Assembly: GCA_012271065.1 (NCBI GenBank)
Contig: JAAXHE010000136.1
Coordinates: 1-42,067, forward strand
DNA from: Candidatus Latescibacterota bacterium
Lineage (GTDB): Bacteria; Latescibacterota; UBA2968; GCA-2709665
DNA: 42,067 bases
Reading direction: 5' to 3'
Numbering within the stretch: the stretch's first letter is position 1; every line of letters starts with the position of its first letter. Made by a program: the position numbers and the translations under genes. Below the pieces are notes generated by a model. It did not search any database, had not been told where the DNA came from, and was given only the letters and a program-made list of their open reading frames with translations. Shown piece after piece: positions 24,286 through 32,082 of this stretch.

Positions 24286-24798
24286 ATGAATCAACACGCG
24301 AAAGGAACAATGCGACCGACGATCCGATCGGCCACCTCTGCTGACGCCGAGACTGTCGCGCGCATTTACATCGATTCCTGGAACGCCGGATTTGGCGCGT
24401 TGCTATCGCGGGCCGACAGAACCGTAACGCCAGCCCTTACGGACAGGTGGCGGCATGATCTGGATCAACCCGTCCCACATCGCTGGTGGGTAGCTGAACA
24501 TTCGGGTACAACTGCAGGGGTCGCCGGCATCGGACCCAGCCGGGACCCGGTCGATGTACGCCTCGGCGAACTCGATACGATCGCGGTCCATCCGTCGCAC
24601 TGGCGCACAGGAATAGGCAAGGCATTGATGTCAGTCGCTTTGCGCTATCTGGTTGCGGACGGCTATAACCAGGCAATCCTCTGGTCCGTAGAAGGCTACG
24701 AGCGCGGAATTGCCTTCTACGAGGCCTCTGGGTGGCGCCGCGATGGCGGCGTCCGGGATGACGGGCGGCAGATCCGCTTAAGGCATGGCCTGACCTGA
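24286..24798 (+). CDS. GNAT-family N-acetyltransferase
   Basis: 170 aa from ATG 24286. ATG 24310 (MRPTIRSATSADAETVARIY) is nearer the fold and has AAAGGA only 3 bp upstream, so the start is uncertain by eight residues. The domain is a classic GNAT: 'ARIYIDSWNAGFGALLS', 'WWVAEHSGTTAGVAGIGPSRD', the acetyl-CoA loop 'LDTIAVHPSHWRTGIGKALMSVALRYL' (RTGIGK) and 'AILWSVEGYERGIAFYEASGWRRDGG'. It is like the PhiNT/YkkB-type antibiotic or amine acetyltransferases, but the substrate is not predictable. It is followed 33 bp later by a VOC gene. Confidence 0.87.
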   Translation: MNQHAKGTMRPTIRSATSADAETVARIYIDSWNAGFGALLSRADRTVTPALTDRWRHDLDQPVPHRWWVAEHSGTTAGVAGIGPSRDPVDVRLGELDTIAVHPSHWRTGIGKALMSVALRYLVADGYNQAILWSVEGYERGIAFYEASGWRRDGGVRDDGRQIRLRHGLT

Positions 24799-24831
24799 CC
24801 ACCTTGAAGTAATCAGCAGAGAGGCAAATCT

Positions 24832-25200
24832 ATGAGTATACATCGCATTACTTCGATGGTTCCGATAACCGATCTGGATCAAGCGATTGCCTTCTACTCG
24901 CAAGGGTTGGGTCTGAAGATCGTCCGCCGCAGGGACGATTGGGGCCACGCCATACTCGAAGGTGAACATGGTTGCCAGGTGATGATTGACAGATCGATCC
25001 GAACGGAGTCGAACGCCGCAACTGTCGTTTACTACTATACGTCCGAAATCGAATCGGTGCGAGATCGCTTGATTGCCGCCGGATTCGACCCCGACCCCAT
25101 CGACGTAACTTTCTACGGCATGACGGAATTCAGAGTGCGTGATCCCGACGGGAATCGGGTCTGGGTCGGCGCGCGTGACGGTCCAGAGAAGCGTTCTTGA
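24832..25200 (+). CDS. VOC-family protein (glyoxalase/dioxygenase superfamily)
   Basis: 122 aa with the vicinal oxygen chelate fold: 'HRITSMVPITDLDQAIAFYSQGLGLKIVRRRDDWGHAILEG' and 'YYYTSEIESVRDRLIAAGFDPDPIDVTFYGMTEFRVRDPDGNRVWVG'. Candidate metal ligands are His38 in the second strand (WGHAIL) and the Glu of 'MTEFRV'; the last ligand (usually Glu in 'G..hEh') is Val-Trp-Val. It may be a binding protein or an enzyme with altered metal use. GAGAGG upstream supports ATG 24832. Confidence 0.86.
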   Translation: MSIHRITSMVPITDLDQAIAFYSQGLGLKIVRRRDDWGHAILEGEHGCQVMIDRSIRTESNAATVVYYYTSEIESVRDRLIAAGFDPDPIDVTFYGMTEFRVRDPDGNRVWVGARDGPEKRS

Positions 25201-25288
25201 GGCTTTTCCCGGAACGGATCGATAACGATCCAGGATGATGGATTACGGAATTCAAGGCACACATATCGTCTCACGAAAGGAAGAATCC

Positions 25289-26191
25289 ATGAGCAATTAC
25301 ATCGTCGTTTCCAGCATTTCGTACGCCCCGATCAGCGGTGATGACGAGAAGGTGATGGTGCAGACCCATAAGGACCTGAAGGACCTGGTGGGACAGGTCG
25401 CGCGCGCGACCACGCCCGATCTGATCGTCCTTCCTGAGACGATCTGTCGCACCTGCGACGAAGAGGTGCCGGAAGGGCCGACGACACAGCTGTTGGCCGG
25501 CCTGGCGCGGGAATACAACTGCTATATCACCGTGCCGGTTCATGAGAAGGAGCGCAAGAGCGGGGCGGTTTTCAATGTCCTCGGGCTGCTCGACCGGCAG
25601 GGGGAGCTGGCTGGAATTTACCGCAAGTACATCCCGGTGTACCCGGAGTTCGATCATGGCACGCGTCCAGGCTCGGGCGCAACGCTGATCCGCACCGAAT
25701 TCGGGCCGGTGGGCGGGGTGATCTGCTTCGATCTGAACTTTGGCGAATTGCGGGCGCAGTACAAAAAGCTGAAGCCGAAACTGCTACTCTTCAGTTCCAT
25801 GTACCACGGCGGCTTGGTGCAAAACTTCTGGGCGCTGGACGTGCAGGCCTACTTCGTCGGCTCGGTCTACAGGGGGACGCCCTGCACCGTCATCGATCCC
25901 CAGGGGACCACCTTGGACACGAGCAATAACTATAGAAGCTGGGCATCCGCCCGCATCAATCTGGACTTTGAGGTGGTGCATCTCGACAAGAATCGGGCCA
26001 GGTTCGACGATATCAATCGAAAGTACGGCGAGGCCGTGCGCATCGTCATCACGGGCGAGGTGGGCACCTCGGTGATCTACAGCGAGACCCCGGAGCGAAC
26101 CGCGGCCGACGTCGTCGATGAATTCGAACTGGTAAGGCTGTACGATTACTTCGAGTGGTCGCGGGAACTGCGGACGGAGCACCTGAAGTGA
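25289..26191 (+). CDS. Carbon-nitrogen hydrolase (nitrilase superfamily)
   Basis: 300 aa from ATG 25289 with AAGGAAG eight bases upstream, chosen over an earlier in-frame ATG at 25235. The nitrilase Glu-Lys-Cys triad is in place: Glu50 (VLPETI), Lys113 (IYRKYIPVYPE) and Cys146 (GGVICFDLNF). These enzymes hydrolyse amides, ureas or nitriles through a thioester intermediate. The sequence 'FSSMYHGGLVQNFWALDVQAYFVGSVYRG' is the dimer and substrate-channel region seen in amidase-type members. The C-terminal 40 residues extend beyond the core. The substrate is unknown. It lies between the VOC gene and an MBL hydrolase, all on the same strand. Confidence 0.9.
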   Translation: MSNYIVVSSISYAPISGDDEKVMVQTHKDLKDLVGQVARATTPDLIVLPETICRTCDEEVPEGPTTQLLAGLAREYNCYITVPVHEKERKSGAVFNVLGLLDRQGELAGIYRKYIPVYPEFDHGTRPGSGATLIRTEFGPVGGVICFDLNFGELRAQYKKLKPKLLLFSSMYHGGLVQNFWALDVQAYFVGSVYRGTPCTVIDPQGTTLDTSNNYRSWASARINLDFEVVHLDKNRARFDDINRKYGEAVRIVITGEVGTSVIYSETPERTAADVVDEFELVRLYDYFEWSRELRTEHLK

Positions 26192-26227
26192 GCTCTGCGG
26201 CGCACTTCATCGGAGACCGGTAAGGCA

Positions 26228-27094
26228 ATGCAAGTCACGTTTCTCGGAACATCGGCCGCCCCCTCGGTGCCCAGCCCGTTCTGCGTGTGCGAGGCATGTG
26301 CCGGCGCGAGGCGGGCGGGCGGAAAGAACCTCAGAAGGCGGTCGTCCATCGTCGTCAACGATGACCTGATGGTGGATATCGGTCCGGACGTCGTCAGCGC
26401 GTCATTCGTCCATGACGTATCCCTCACGGGAATCGGCGTCTGCCTCATGACGCACGTCCACGAGGACCACTACGATCCCGAGTTCATCATGTCGAGGCAC
26501 GAATCCTATGGGACTGTCCTCGCGAAAGAGATGATGCTGGCGGGTTCAATCGATACGCTGAGAGCCATCGACAACGACCTGTCCGAAAGTTGCCGATACG
26601 GCAGCATCTTCGATCGACATGCCCAGCGTGAGCTTGGGATCGATCTGTTGCCCCTCGAGCCATTCGAGGGACGTGTCATCGGCAATTATCGGGTCACAGG
26701 ATATCCCGCGAACCACGGCACGGTAGAGGGCGCCCTGCTCTATGCGATCGAGCAGGGTCGGCAGGCCATATTCTACGGTACGGATACCTCGGTGCTTCCG
26801 GAGCACACATGGGAGCATCTGCTGCGTGCCGGCACCCGGTTCGATCTGCTCATCCTGGATCAGACGTACGGCGTCGGAATCGACGTCAGCCCGCCCGACC
26901 ATCTTGCATCCGTCGACGTCATCGGTCACGTGGACCGATTCCGGCGCAGCGGTCTCCTGAAGGACAGCGCACGGGTCTACGCCACTCACATTTCGCACGA
27001 AGGATACCTGGAGCACGACGAGCTCGACGCCTATGCCGCGACGAATGGATACAGAGTCGCATTCGACGGATTGTCGCTGGCAATCGACGGCTGA
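26228..27094 (+). CDS. PhnP-like metallo-beta-lactamase-fold hydrolase
   Basis: 288 aa. The MBL motif is THVHEDHYD with His76, His78, Asp80 and His81; further ligands are 'YPANHGTVEG' (His) and 'FYGTDTS' (Asp), and the final His is probably in 'ATHISHEG'. The N-terminal 'LGTSAAPSVPSPFCVCEACAGARR' keeps the Cys-x-Cys-x-x-Cys of PhnP-type phosphodiesterases, which bind a structural zinc. PhnP cleaves cyclic phosphodiesters made during phosphonate breakdown, but no other phn gene is present, so only 'PhnP-like' is justified. It may act on cyclic nucleotides or related diesters. A 36 bp gap to the upstream amidase and 49 bp to the next gene suggest one transcript. Confidence 0.86.
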   Translation: MQVTFLGTSAAPSVPSPFCVCEACAGARRAGGKNLRRRSSIVVNDDLMVDIGPDVVSASFVHDVSLTGIGVCLMTHVHEDHYDPEFIMSRHESYGTVLAKEMMLAGSIDTLRAIDNDLSESCRYGSIFDRHAQRELGIDLLPLEPFEGRVIGNYRVTGYPANHGTVEGALLYAIEQGRQAIFYGTDTSVLPEHTWEHLLRAGTRFDLLILDQTYGVGIDVSPPDHLASVDVIGHVDRFRRSGLLKDSARVYATHISHEGYLEHDELDAYAATNGYRVAFDGLSLAIDG

Positions 27095-27143
27095 CAACAG
27101 ATCGCCGCGCGGAGGCTGCGCTCGTCAGGCTGAATGGGATACC

Positions 27144-28226
27144 ATGGAAGAGATCCGCCCCATCCGCGAATCGGAACTGGAGGAACTCCTGGATCTGCTC
27201 TGCGCCGTGCACAACCCCGACGGCCGTGAGCGGTACCGGGGTTACATCGAAGGCGACCCGACGTGGCGCCCGTCGCACACGCCGGTTGTCGTTGTCGACA
27301 ATCGGATTGTATCCACGCTGCGCATCTGGGACCGCCGGGTCCACCTCGGCGTGACACCCGTTCGTATGGGCGGCATCGGCGGCGTTACCACGCATCCCGA
27401 TTATCGTGAACGCGGCATCGCCACCCGCCTGATGGAGCACGCGGCGGAGCACATGCGGGACGATGGATACGACCTCGGTCTGCTCTTCAGCGCGATTCCT
27501 GCGCGTTTCTACCGGCGTCTCGGCTGGTGCTGCGTGCCGCTGATGGGCTTTCGCGCGGAGTTGCGACTTTCTCCGAACGGGGAGCGGCGCGCGCTCGAGG
27601 TCCTGCCGTTCGACGAGAGCCGCGACCTGGAGGAGACGGTCGCGCTCTATGAGCGTCACAACGCCGGCCGGAGCGGCACGATGCTGCGTCCGCGTCCGTA
27701 CTGGGACTACGCGCCTTCACGCGTGCGGGGCGTGCTGCCCGCCGTCGTCGTCCGTAGCCCGGCGGGACTCTGCGGTTACATGAACTGGGTGCGGAATGGC
27801 GACGAAGCGACGGTGTATGAGGTCGCTTACGACAACGCGCGCGCCCTTGATACCCTCGTTCAGTGCGTGATTGACGAAGCCGGGGTGACCCGGGTCCACG
27901 GCGTGATTCCCCACGGCCACCCCTTCGTCGACGCTCTGGTCGCCGCGACTGACGCCGACCTGAGACTCGTGGGCGACAACTCGATGATGGTCCTGCCGTG
28001 CGATGTCGAGTCGCTGATCGCCCTGACCGTTCCCGATGCGGCGGAGCTGGTGCGCAGGCTGCCGGTCGACCTGGTGTGCCGGCTCCTGTTTGGAGAGTCC
28101 TCGGGCCGCGACCTGGAACCGATCCTTCGCGCCCGCGGGGTCTCGCTCGAAGCCGGGGAAATTCGCCAACTTGAAGCGTGGTTTCCCCGCCGCGAGGTGA
28201 TCTTCTGGGCGCCAGACCACTTCTGA
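27144..28226 (+). CDS. Eis-like GNAT acetyltransferase
   Basis: 360 aa from ATG 27144 (MEEIRPIRESELEELLDLL). The first GNAT domain holds 'VRMGGIGGVTTHPDYRERGIATRLMEHAAEHMRDDGYDLGLLFS' with the acetyl-CoA loop RERGIA. It continues with 'FYRRLGWCCVPL' and a second GNAT-like/C-terminal region ('VYEVAYDNARALDTLVQCVIDEAGVTRVHGVIPHGHPF'). This two-domain build matches the Eis family, known for acetylating aminoglycosides and other amines in Mycobacterium. The last ~50 residues resemble a sterol-carrier-type tail only loosely. A true antibiotic role is unproven. It follows the MBL gene by 49 bp. Confidence 0.84.
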   Translation: MEEIRPIRESELEELLDLLCAVHNPDGRERYRGYIEGDPTWRPSHTPVVVVDNRIVSTLRIWDRRVHLGVTPVRMGGIGGVTTHPDYRERGIATRLMEHAAEHMRDDGYDLGLLFSAIPARFYRRLGWCCVPLMGFRAELRLSPNGERRALEVLPFDESRDLEETVALYERHNAGRSGTMLRPRPYWDYAPSRVRGVLPAVVVRSPAGLCGYMNWVRNGDEATVYEVAYDNARALDTLVQCVIDEAGVTRVHGVIPHGHPFVDALVAATDADLRLVGDNSMMVLPCDVESLIALTVPDAAELVRRLPVDLVCRLLFGESSGRDLEPILRARGVSLEAGEIRQLEAWFPRREVIFWAPDHF

Positions 28227-28280
28227 TGTCCCGGCGGCTGATCAGGTCTTCGAAAACAGTGCCGACACGAGCGGCTCCGT

Positions 28281-29240
28281 ATGCGACAAGACAGGAATTG
28301 TTCAGTGAATATCTTCGGCCACCATGGACGGGTATCGCGGTCGGACGCGGTCTTGCGTGCGATTCTTGGCGCCGTGAATCAGACTGAAGAAATCACTTCA
28401 ATTGCCAGCGAAATCGAGCTGTTCGTCCAGGAATACGGATTGAGAGCGGTCCATCTTCGCGGGTTGCATCGAGAGACAGGCCTGGTCGTCATCATAAAGG
28501 TTGGAACCAGCGCGCGAGAAAACTTCTGGTGTGAGGAACTTCATTGCCTTTGTCAGGACCTGGTCCCGCGAGTCTATGCCGCGGGATCCAGCCTGGGAGA
28601 GATCGACGTGCATTGGCTGGCATCGGAAGCCATCCCGTATGGACCTCTGGGGAATTCCTGGAACGGCAGGGAGTTCGAGCTGATGCTCGACGCGGGGGCT
28701 CGCTTTTATCAATACGCGGGCCTGATTGACGACCCGACGCTGGACGTCACGACGCGGGACGAAGTCTCCGGCTGGCTGGAGGGCGGGATCCGGCAGCGTT
28801 GTCCGGGACTCGTCGACGGGCTTTTATCGAGACTCGATGACCATTGGCAGTTCATCCTCGCGAAGTGTGGATTCGAAACCTGTTTCGAAGACTTTCACCT
28901 GTGCAACGGATTGATGAGAGATCCGCCGCCGGAGGGGGAACGTGCCGTTCTGATCGATATCCACCCGAATCGCCGCCCGTGGATTCTGGATCCCGCGTAT
29001 CTCCAGGTCTTGAATTCCGGAGACAGGAATCGACCCGGCCACAGGGACCTCGTTCCCAGAATGGCCGCGAAACGCCGCGAAGCGGGACTCGCGAGTCTTG
29101 AGGGTTCCGACCTGGATACCGCAACGAAGATCGCCCTGGGCTGGATGGCCGCCCGGCAATGGCAACCTGAACGGGCGGATTGGGAGCCCCACTATCGCGA
29201 AGCATATCAAGGGTTCATTACTGATGCCGGAGGGGCTTAA
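28281..29240 (+). CDS. Divergent APH/protein-kinase-like protein
   Basis: 319 aa. Kinase-like landmarks are present but divergent: 'TGLVVIIKVGTSARENFWCEE' with Lys73 as the ATP lysine, the catalytic loop 'CFEDFHLCNGL' (Asp204, Asn209) in place of HGDxHxxN, and 'AVLIDIHPNRRPWILDPAYL' with Asp226 as the metal ligand. The order and spacing fit the APH/kinase-like superfamily. The N-terminal 40 residues are less certain; a shorter start is possible, but ATG 28281 is the only ATG close to the upstream stop. The substrate is unknown. It is the last gene of the plus-strand run and is followed by a bidirectional terminator. Confidence 0.65.
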   Translation: MRQDRNCSVNIFGHHGRVSRSDAVLRAILGAVNQTEEITSIASEIELFVQEYGLRAVHLRGLHRETGLVVIIKVGTSARENFWCEELHCLCQDLVPRVYAAGSSLGEIDVHWLASEAIPYGPLGNSWNGREFELMLDAGARFYQYAGLIDDPTLDVTTRDEVSGWLEGGIRQRCPGLVDGLLSRLDDHWQFILAKCGFETCFEDFHLCNGLMRDPPPEGERAVLIDIHPNRRPWILDPAYLQVLNSGDRNRPGHRDLVPRMAAKRREAGLASLEGSDLDTATKIALGWMAARQWQPERADWEPHYREAYQGFITDAGGA

Positions 29241-29307
29241 CCTGAATTCCGCAGATACCGAAACGCGGAACGGCAACGAATCTTTCCGTAACAGGCCAAA
29301 ATAGAGC

Positions 29308-29339
29308 CAGCCCCGCGTACAATGACTGACACGGGGCTG
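29308..29339. terminator. Bidirectional intrinsic terminator
   Basis: Perfect 8 bp stem CAGCCCCG (29308-29315) / CGGGGCTG (29332-29339) with a 16 nt loop. On the plus strand TTGATTTGTCTTT follows; on the minus strand a CTATTTT tract follows. It sits between the converging stops of the kinase-like gene and the TonB receptor gene. Confidence 0.75.
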
Positions 29340-29372
29340 TTGATTTGTCTTTCCGTCGACGGCGAGTGGACA

Positions 29373-31613
29373 TTAAAAGAAATACATTTTGTAGTTCAAC
29401 TTCAGACTCCTGCCTGTTTCAGGCATCACGGACCGGATGCGAGACAGGTGGTTGCGGTACTCCGTGTCGAGAAGATTCTCGAGGGAAAGGATAAAGCTGT
29501 GGCGGGCGTGGTTCGTGTGGAAATCCCGCTGTACGTAAACGCCGAAGATGGAATAACCGGCGGTAGGATCTTCGTAGGTATCCACGCGGTTCTGCCCCGC
29601 GGCCCACTCCATGGTTCCGCCGCCGGTAAGCCAGGGGTGCCTGTAGGTTGCGCTGCCCACGAACTTGAGCGGCGGCATTTCGGGCAGGGGTATGCCGTCG
29701 TCCCGGTTTTCACCGCGCACGTGGCTCAGTTTCATTTCCAGTTCCAATCGCGCATTCGGACGCCATTTCAGGTGGGATTCCACGCCCGTCATTCTCGCGT
29801 CTATACCTTCCGCGGCGTAGATGGGAAGTAGCTGAGACCAGTTGATTTCTCCCGTATTTCGCGGCGCGATGTAATTGCCGAATTCGTTCCAGAATCCCGT
29901 GAAGACCAGGTCGAATCCCGGCTGCAGGTAGTGGAAGAATGCCTCCGCCCCGAAACTGCGTTCGGCATTGAGTTCGACGTTGCCCTTCTCAAAGGTGTAA
30001 GCGGCAAGGTGCGGTCCCTCGTTGTAGAGCTCCTCGATGGTGGGCGCGCGCTGGGAGCGGTTGAGGCTTAAGCCCGCGGTCAGTTGGTCGGTAATGGGCA
30101 ATAGCGGGCTGAATGCGGTGGACCATGTATGGAAGGTGCGGTCTACATCCAGGCTCGCGTTGGAGAACGCCTCGAGGCGCGGGTCGAAGGTGGTATAGGT
30201 GTAACGGGCCGCGACCTGTAGTTCGATATTGCGATAGATTGTCTCGTGATACAGCCCGAAGTTGACGTCCTGCTTGCGCGTCGGCGGGGTGAAGACAAAA
30301 CCTCCCAGCTTGAGATCGCGGTGTTCAAAGCCGGCGGTGAGAACGGTATTTTGCTCGTTGTTTCCCGAGTTCAGGTAGAGTTTGAGATCGCCGCTGTGGT
30401 CATGAAAAAGGAACTCGGATCCGATGCTGCCGCTTGATTCGTACTCAACGTGATAGTAATAGGTCCTCGTGAAGCCTGCCTCGATTCTGTCTGTCGTCCC
30501 GCCGTCGAACCGATAGACAGCCTTCCCATCGAAGACCCGGCGCATGATATCGAGGTCCGCGCCGTTGGGATGCGCGCCGATGAATCCGCCGGGAATGCCG
30601 TACTGAGTATCGAACTGATCGAAAGAAGCGCCGACGTATCCCCGTTCGCCCGCGTAGGAAACGCCGAGGGCATGTGTGCGGGTGTTGATTGGCGTGTTGG
30701 CAAGCCGGCCGACCGGGGTCCGGATGTCTCTGGTATCCCGGTACGTGGACTCGGCGTGCAACGCGAGCGGCCCCACGGGTGCGGTTAGGGCGGCGGACGA
30801 GAAATATCCGCGGTTCGCCGTTTCTCCGTAGGCGCCCACGCTCCCGAAAAAGCGCTTCGGGCGGGTTTCAGGGATCTTGTGCTTGACGACGTTGATTACA
30901 CCGCCGCCGGCCGTGGCCGTGTGCAGCAGCGTGCGGGGTCCGCGGATGATTTCCAGGCGTTCCGCGTTGAAAGTCTCGATGGTTACCGCATGATCGGCCG
31001 ACGTTGCCGAAAGATCCTGAGACTGAATTCCGTCGACGTTAATCTGTACACGGTCGCCGCTGAGCCCGCGGATAACGGGGCGGGCCGGCGCCGGCCCCAT
31101 GCTTCGGATGGCAACGCCGAGTTCGTTCTTCATGGTCTCGGCCAAGGTGATGCTGTACTTCTTCCTGAGTTCGTCGCCAGAAAGCACACGGGTGGCCTCA
31201 TGCAGTTCTTCAAATCGGGTTTCAGCGCGTCTGGCCACAACGTCGATGGGATCCAGCCTGTGGTCCAGTCGCGCCAGTTCCAGAAAGACAACGGGATGCC
31301 TGGCGCTTGAGATGTTCAGTTCGTGGCGCGTTTCCCGATAGCCGACGTGCGTAAGTGACAGCCGATTGGCACCCGGAGACAGTTGGAGCACGAACCGGCC
31401 TTGTGCGTCCGTAGATGCGCGCGCGGCGTGATCCGCGGCGTGGACGTTCACGTTCCCGATGGGCAGTCCGGTTTCGCCGTCGAAGACATACCCTTCGATC
31501 AACACGGCCTGATTTGCCGAGCTGATACCCGCCAGACAGACCATTGACAACAACGCGAGCGCCGCCGCTGCAATCAATTGACTGGATGTCTTCACTTTAA
31601 GTGTACTGGACAT
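29373..31613 (-). CDS. TonB-dependent outer-membrane receptor
   Basis: 746 aa from ATG 31613, preceded by GGAGAAAAATA. A signal peptide is visible (LIAAAALALLSMVCLAGISSA). Next comes a carboxypeptidase-regulatory-like domain ('GYVFDGETGLPIGNVNVHAADHAARASTDAQGRFVLQLSPG'), then a plug ('LGVAIRSMGPAPARPVIRGLSGDRVQINVDGIQSQDLSATSADH', 'RTLLHTATAGGGVINVVKHK') and a beta-barrel that ends in the expected aromatic (KMYFF). These receptors import siderophores, metal complexes, vitamins or sugars with TonB energy. The His-rich partner protein at 34568 and the lipoprotein suggest a metal or metallophore; the substrate is not proven. An internal 'HDHSGDLKLYLNSGNNEQNT' loop is His-poor, so zinc is only one option. 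Confidence 0.93.
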   Translation of the reverse strand: MSSTLKVKTSSQLIAAAALALLSMVCLAGISSANQAVLIEGYVFDGETGLPIGNVNVHAADHAARASTDAQGRFVLQLSPGANRLSLTHVGYRETRHELNISSARHPVVFLELARLDHRLDPIDVVARRAETRFEELHEATRVLSGDELRKKYSITLAETMKNELGVAIRSMGPAPARPVIRGLSGDRVQINVDGIQSQDLSATSADHAVTIETFNAERLEIIRGPRTLLHTATAGGGVINVVKHKIPETRPKRFFGSVGAYGETANRGYFSSAALTAPVGPLALHAESTYRDTRDIRTPVGRLANTPINTRTHALGVSYAGERGYVGASFDQFDTQYGIPGGFIGAHPNGADLDIMRRVFDGKAVYRFDGGTTDRIEAGFTRTYYYHVEYESSGSIGSEFLFHDHSGDLKLYLNSGNNEQNTVLTAGFEHRDLKLGGFVFTPPTRKQDVNFGLYHETIYRNIELQVAARYTYTTFDPRLEAFSNASLDVDRTFHTWSTAFSPLLPITDQLTAGLSLNRSQRAPTIEELYNEGPHLAAYTFEKGNVELNAERSFGAEAFFHYLQPGFDLVFTGFWNEFGNYIAPRNTGEINWSQLLPIYAAEGIDARMTGVESHLKWRPNARLELEMKLSHVRGENRDDGIPLPEMPPLKFVGSATYRHPWLTGGGTMEWAAGQNRVDTYEDPTAGYSIFGVYVQRDFHTNHARHSFILSLENLLDTEYRNHLSRIRSVMPETGRSLKLNYKMYFF

Positions 31614-31844
31614 TATTTTTCTCCTGTGTACCGGAATCTCATTTCGCTCCGTATCAAACGTGAGCATCCGCCGACGTAGTGAACGAACAGCAGATTTGCC
31701 GGAATATTGGCGAAATGCCAAATTTCCCGGCGGAATACCCGCCCTTGCGCACGTAGCCTGAACCCACGACGGACGGGAATCCGCGATACGCGGTCCCAAG
31801 GGTCCATCCGCGTCGAACCGTGCCACATTTCTGCGCGTGCGGAT
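31614..31844 (-). promoter_or_regulatory. Conserved leader, copy A (before the TonB receptor)
   Basis: 231 nt ending at the receptor start. Aligns end to end with 34087-34319. Shared parts are an AATCCGC... stem enclosing the loop ATGTGGC(A/T)CGGTTC, a central GGGA...ATTCCCG stem, GGCGGATG(C/T)TCA, and GAAATGAGATTCC-GTACACAGGAGAA at the ribosome site. In this copy the first stem is ATCCGC/GCGGAT; in copy B it is a different, longer pairing around the same loop. An upstream 10 bp hairpin lies at 31924-31933/31953-31962. Confidence 0.5.
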
Positions 31845-32043
31845 TAGCAGCCCGTTGACAAAGTCCATCCGGGCTACGGCCGGCCCCGCTCTGTCGATCC
31901 CGTACCAGAATCCGGACCCGTCGGCCCGGCAGGTTGAAAATTGTGAGGTCCGCCTGCCGGGCTCGGGCATCAGGCCGACAATCCGGGCAGAAGCCTCATC
32001 ATGTGTAATTCATTTATCTGCAGAGTTCTCAGACGTTCCAGCA

Positions 32044-32072
32044 GGCGGGAGGGCGGTTCTCGCCCTCCCGCC
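32044..32072 (-). terminator. Strong hairpin after the lipoprotein gene
   Basis: Perfect 12 bp stem GGCGGGAGGGCG / CGCCCTCCCGCC with a 5 nt loop, 11 bp past the stop at 32083. No T-run follows on the minus strand, so it may be a partial terminator or an mRNA-end stabiliser that lowers receptor expression relative to the lipoprotein. Confidence 0.6.
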
Positions 32073-32082
32073 GTGCTTCCAG

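Noticed and set aside
31613..31828. 71-codon upstream frame ending at the receptor start, with an equal-length partner at 34086-34301
   Set aside because: The two frames share the late part, but a 2-base difference near the start shifts the beginning (ATG in one, GTG in the other), and the middle is poorly conserved. The structured-leader reading fits better, though a coupled leader peptide is not excluded.
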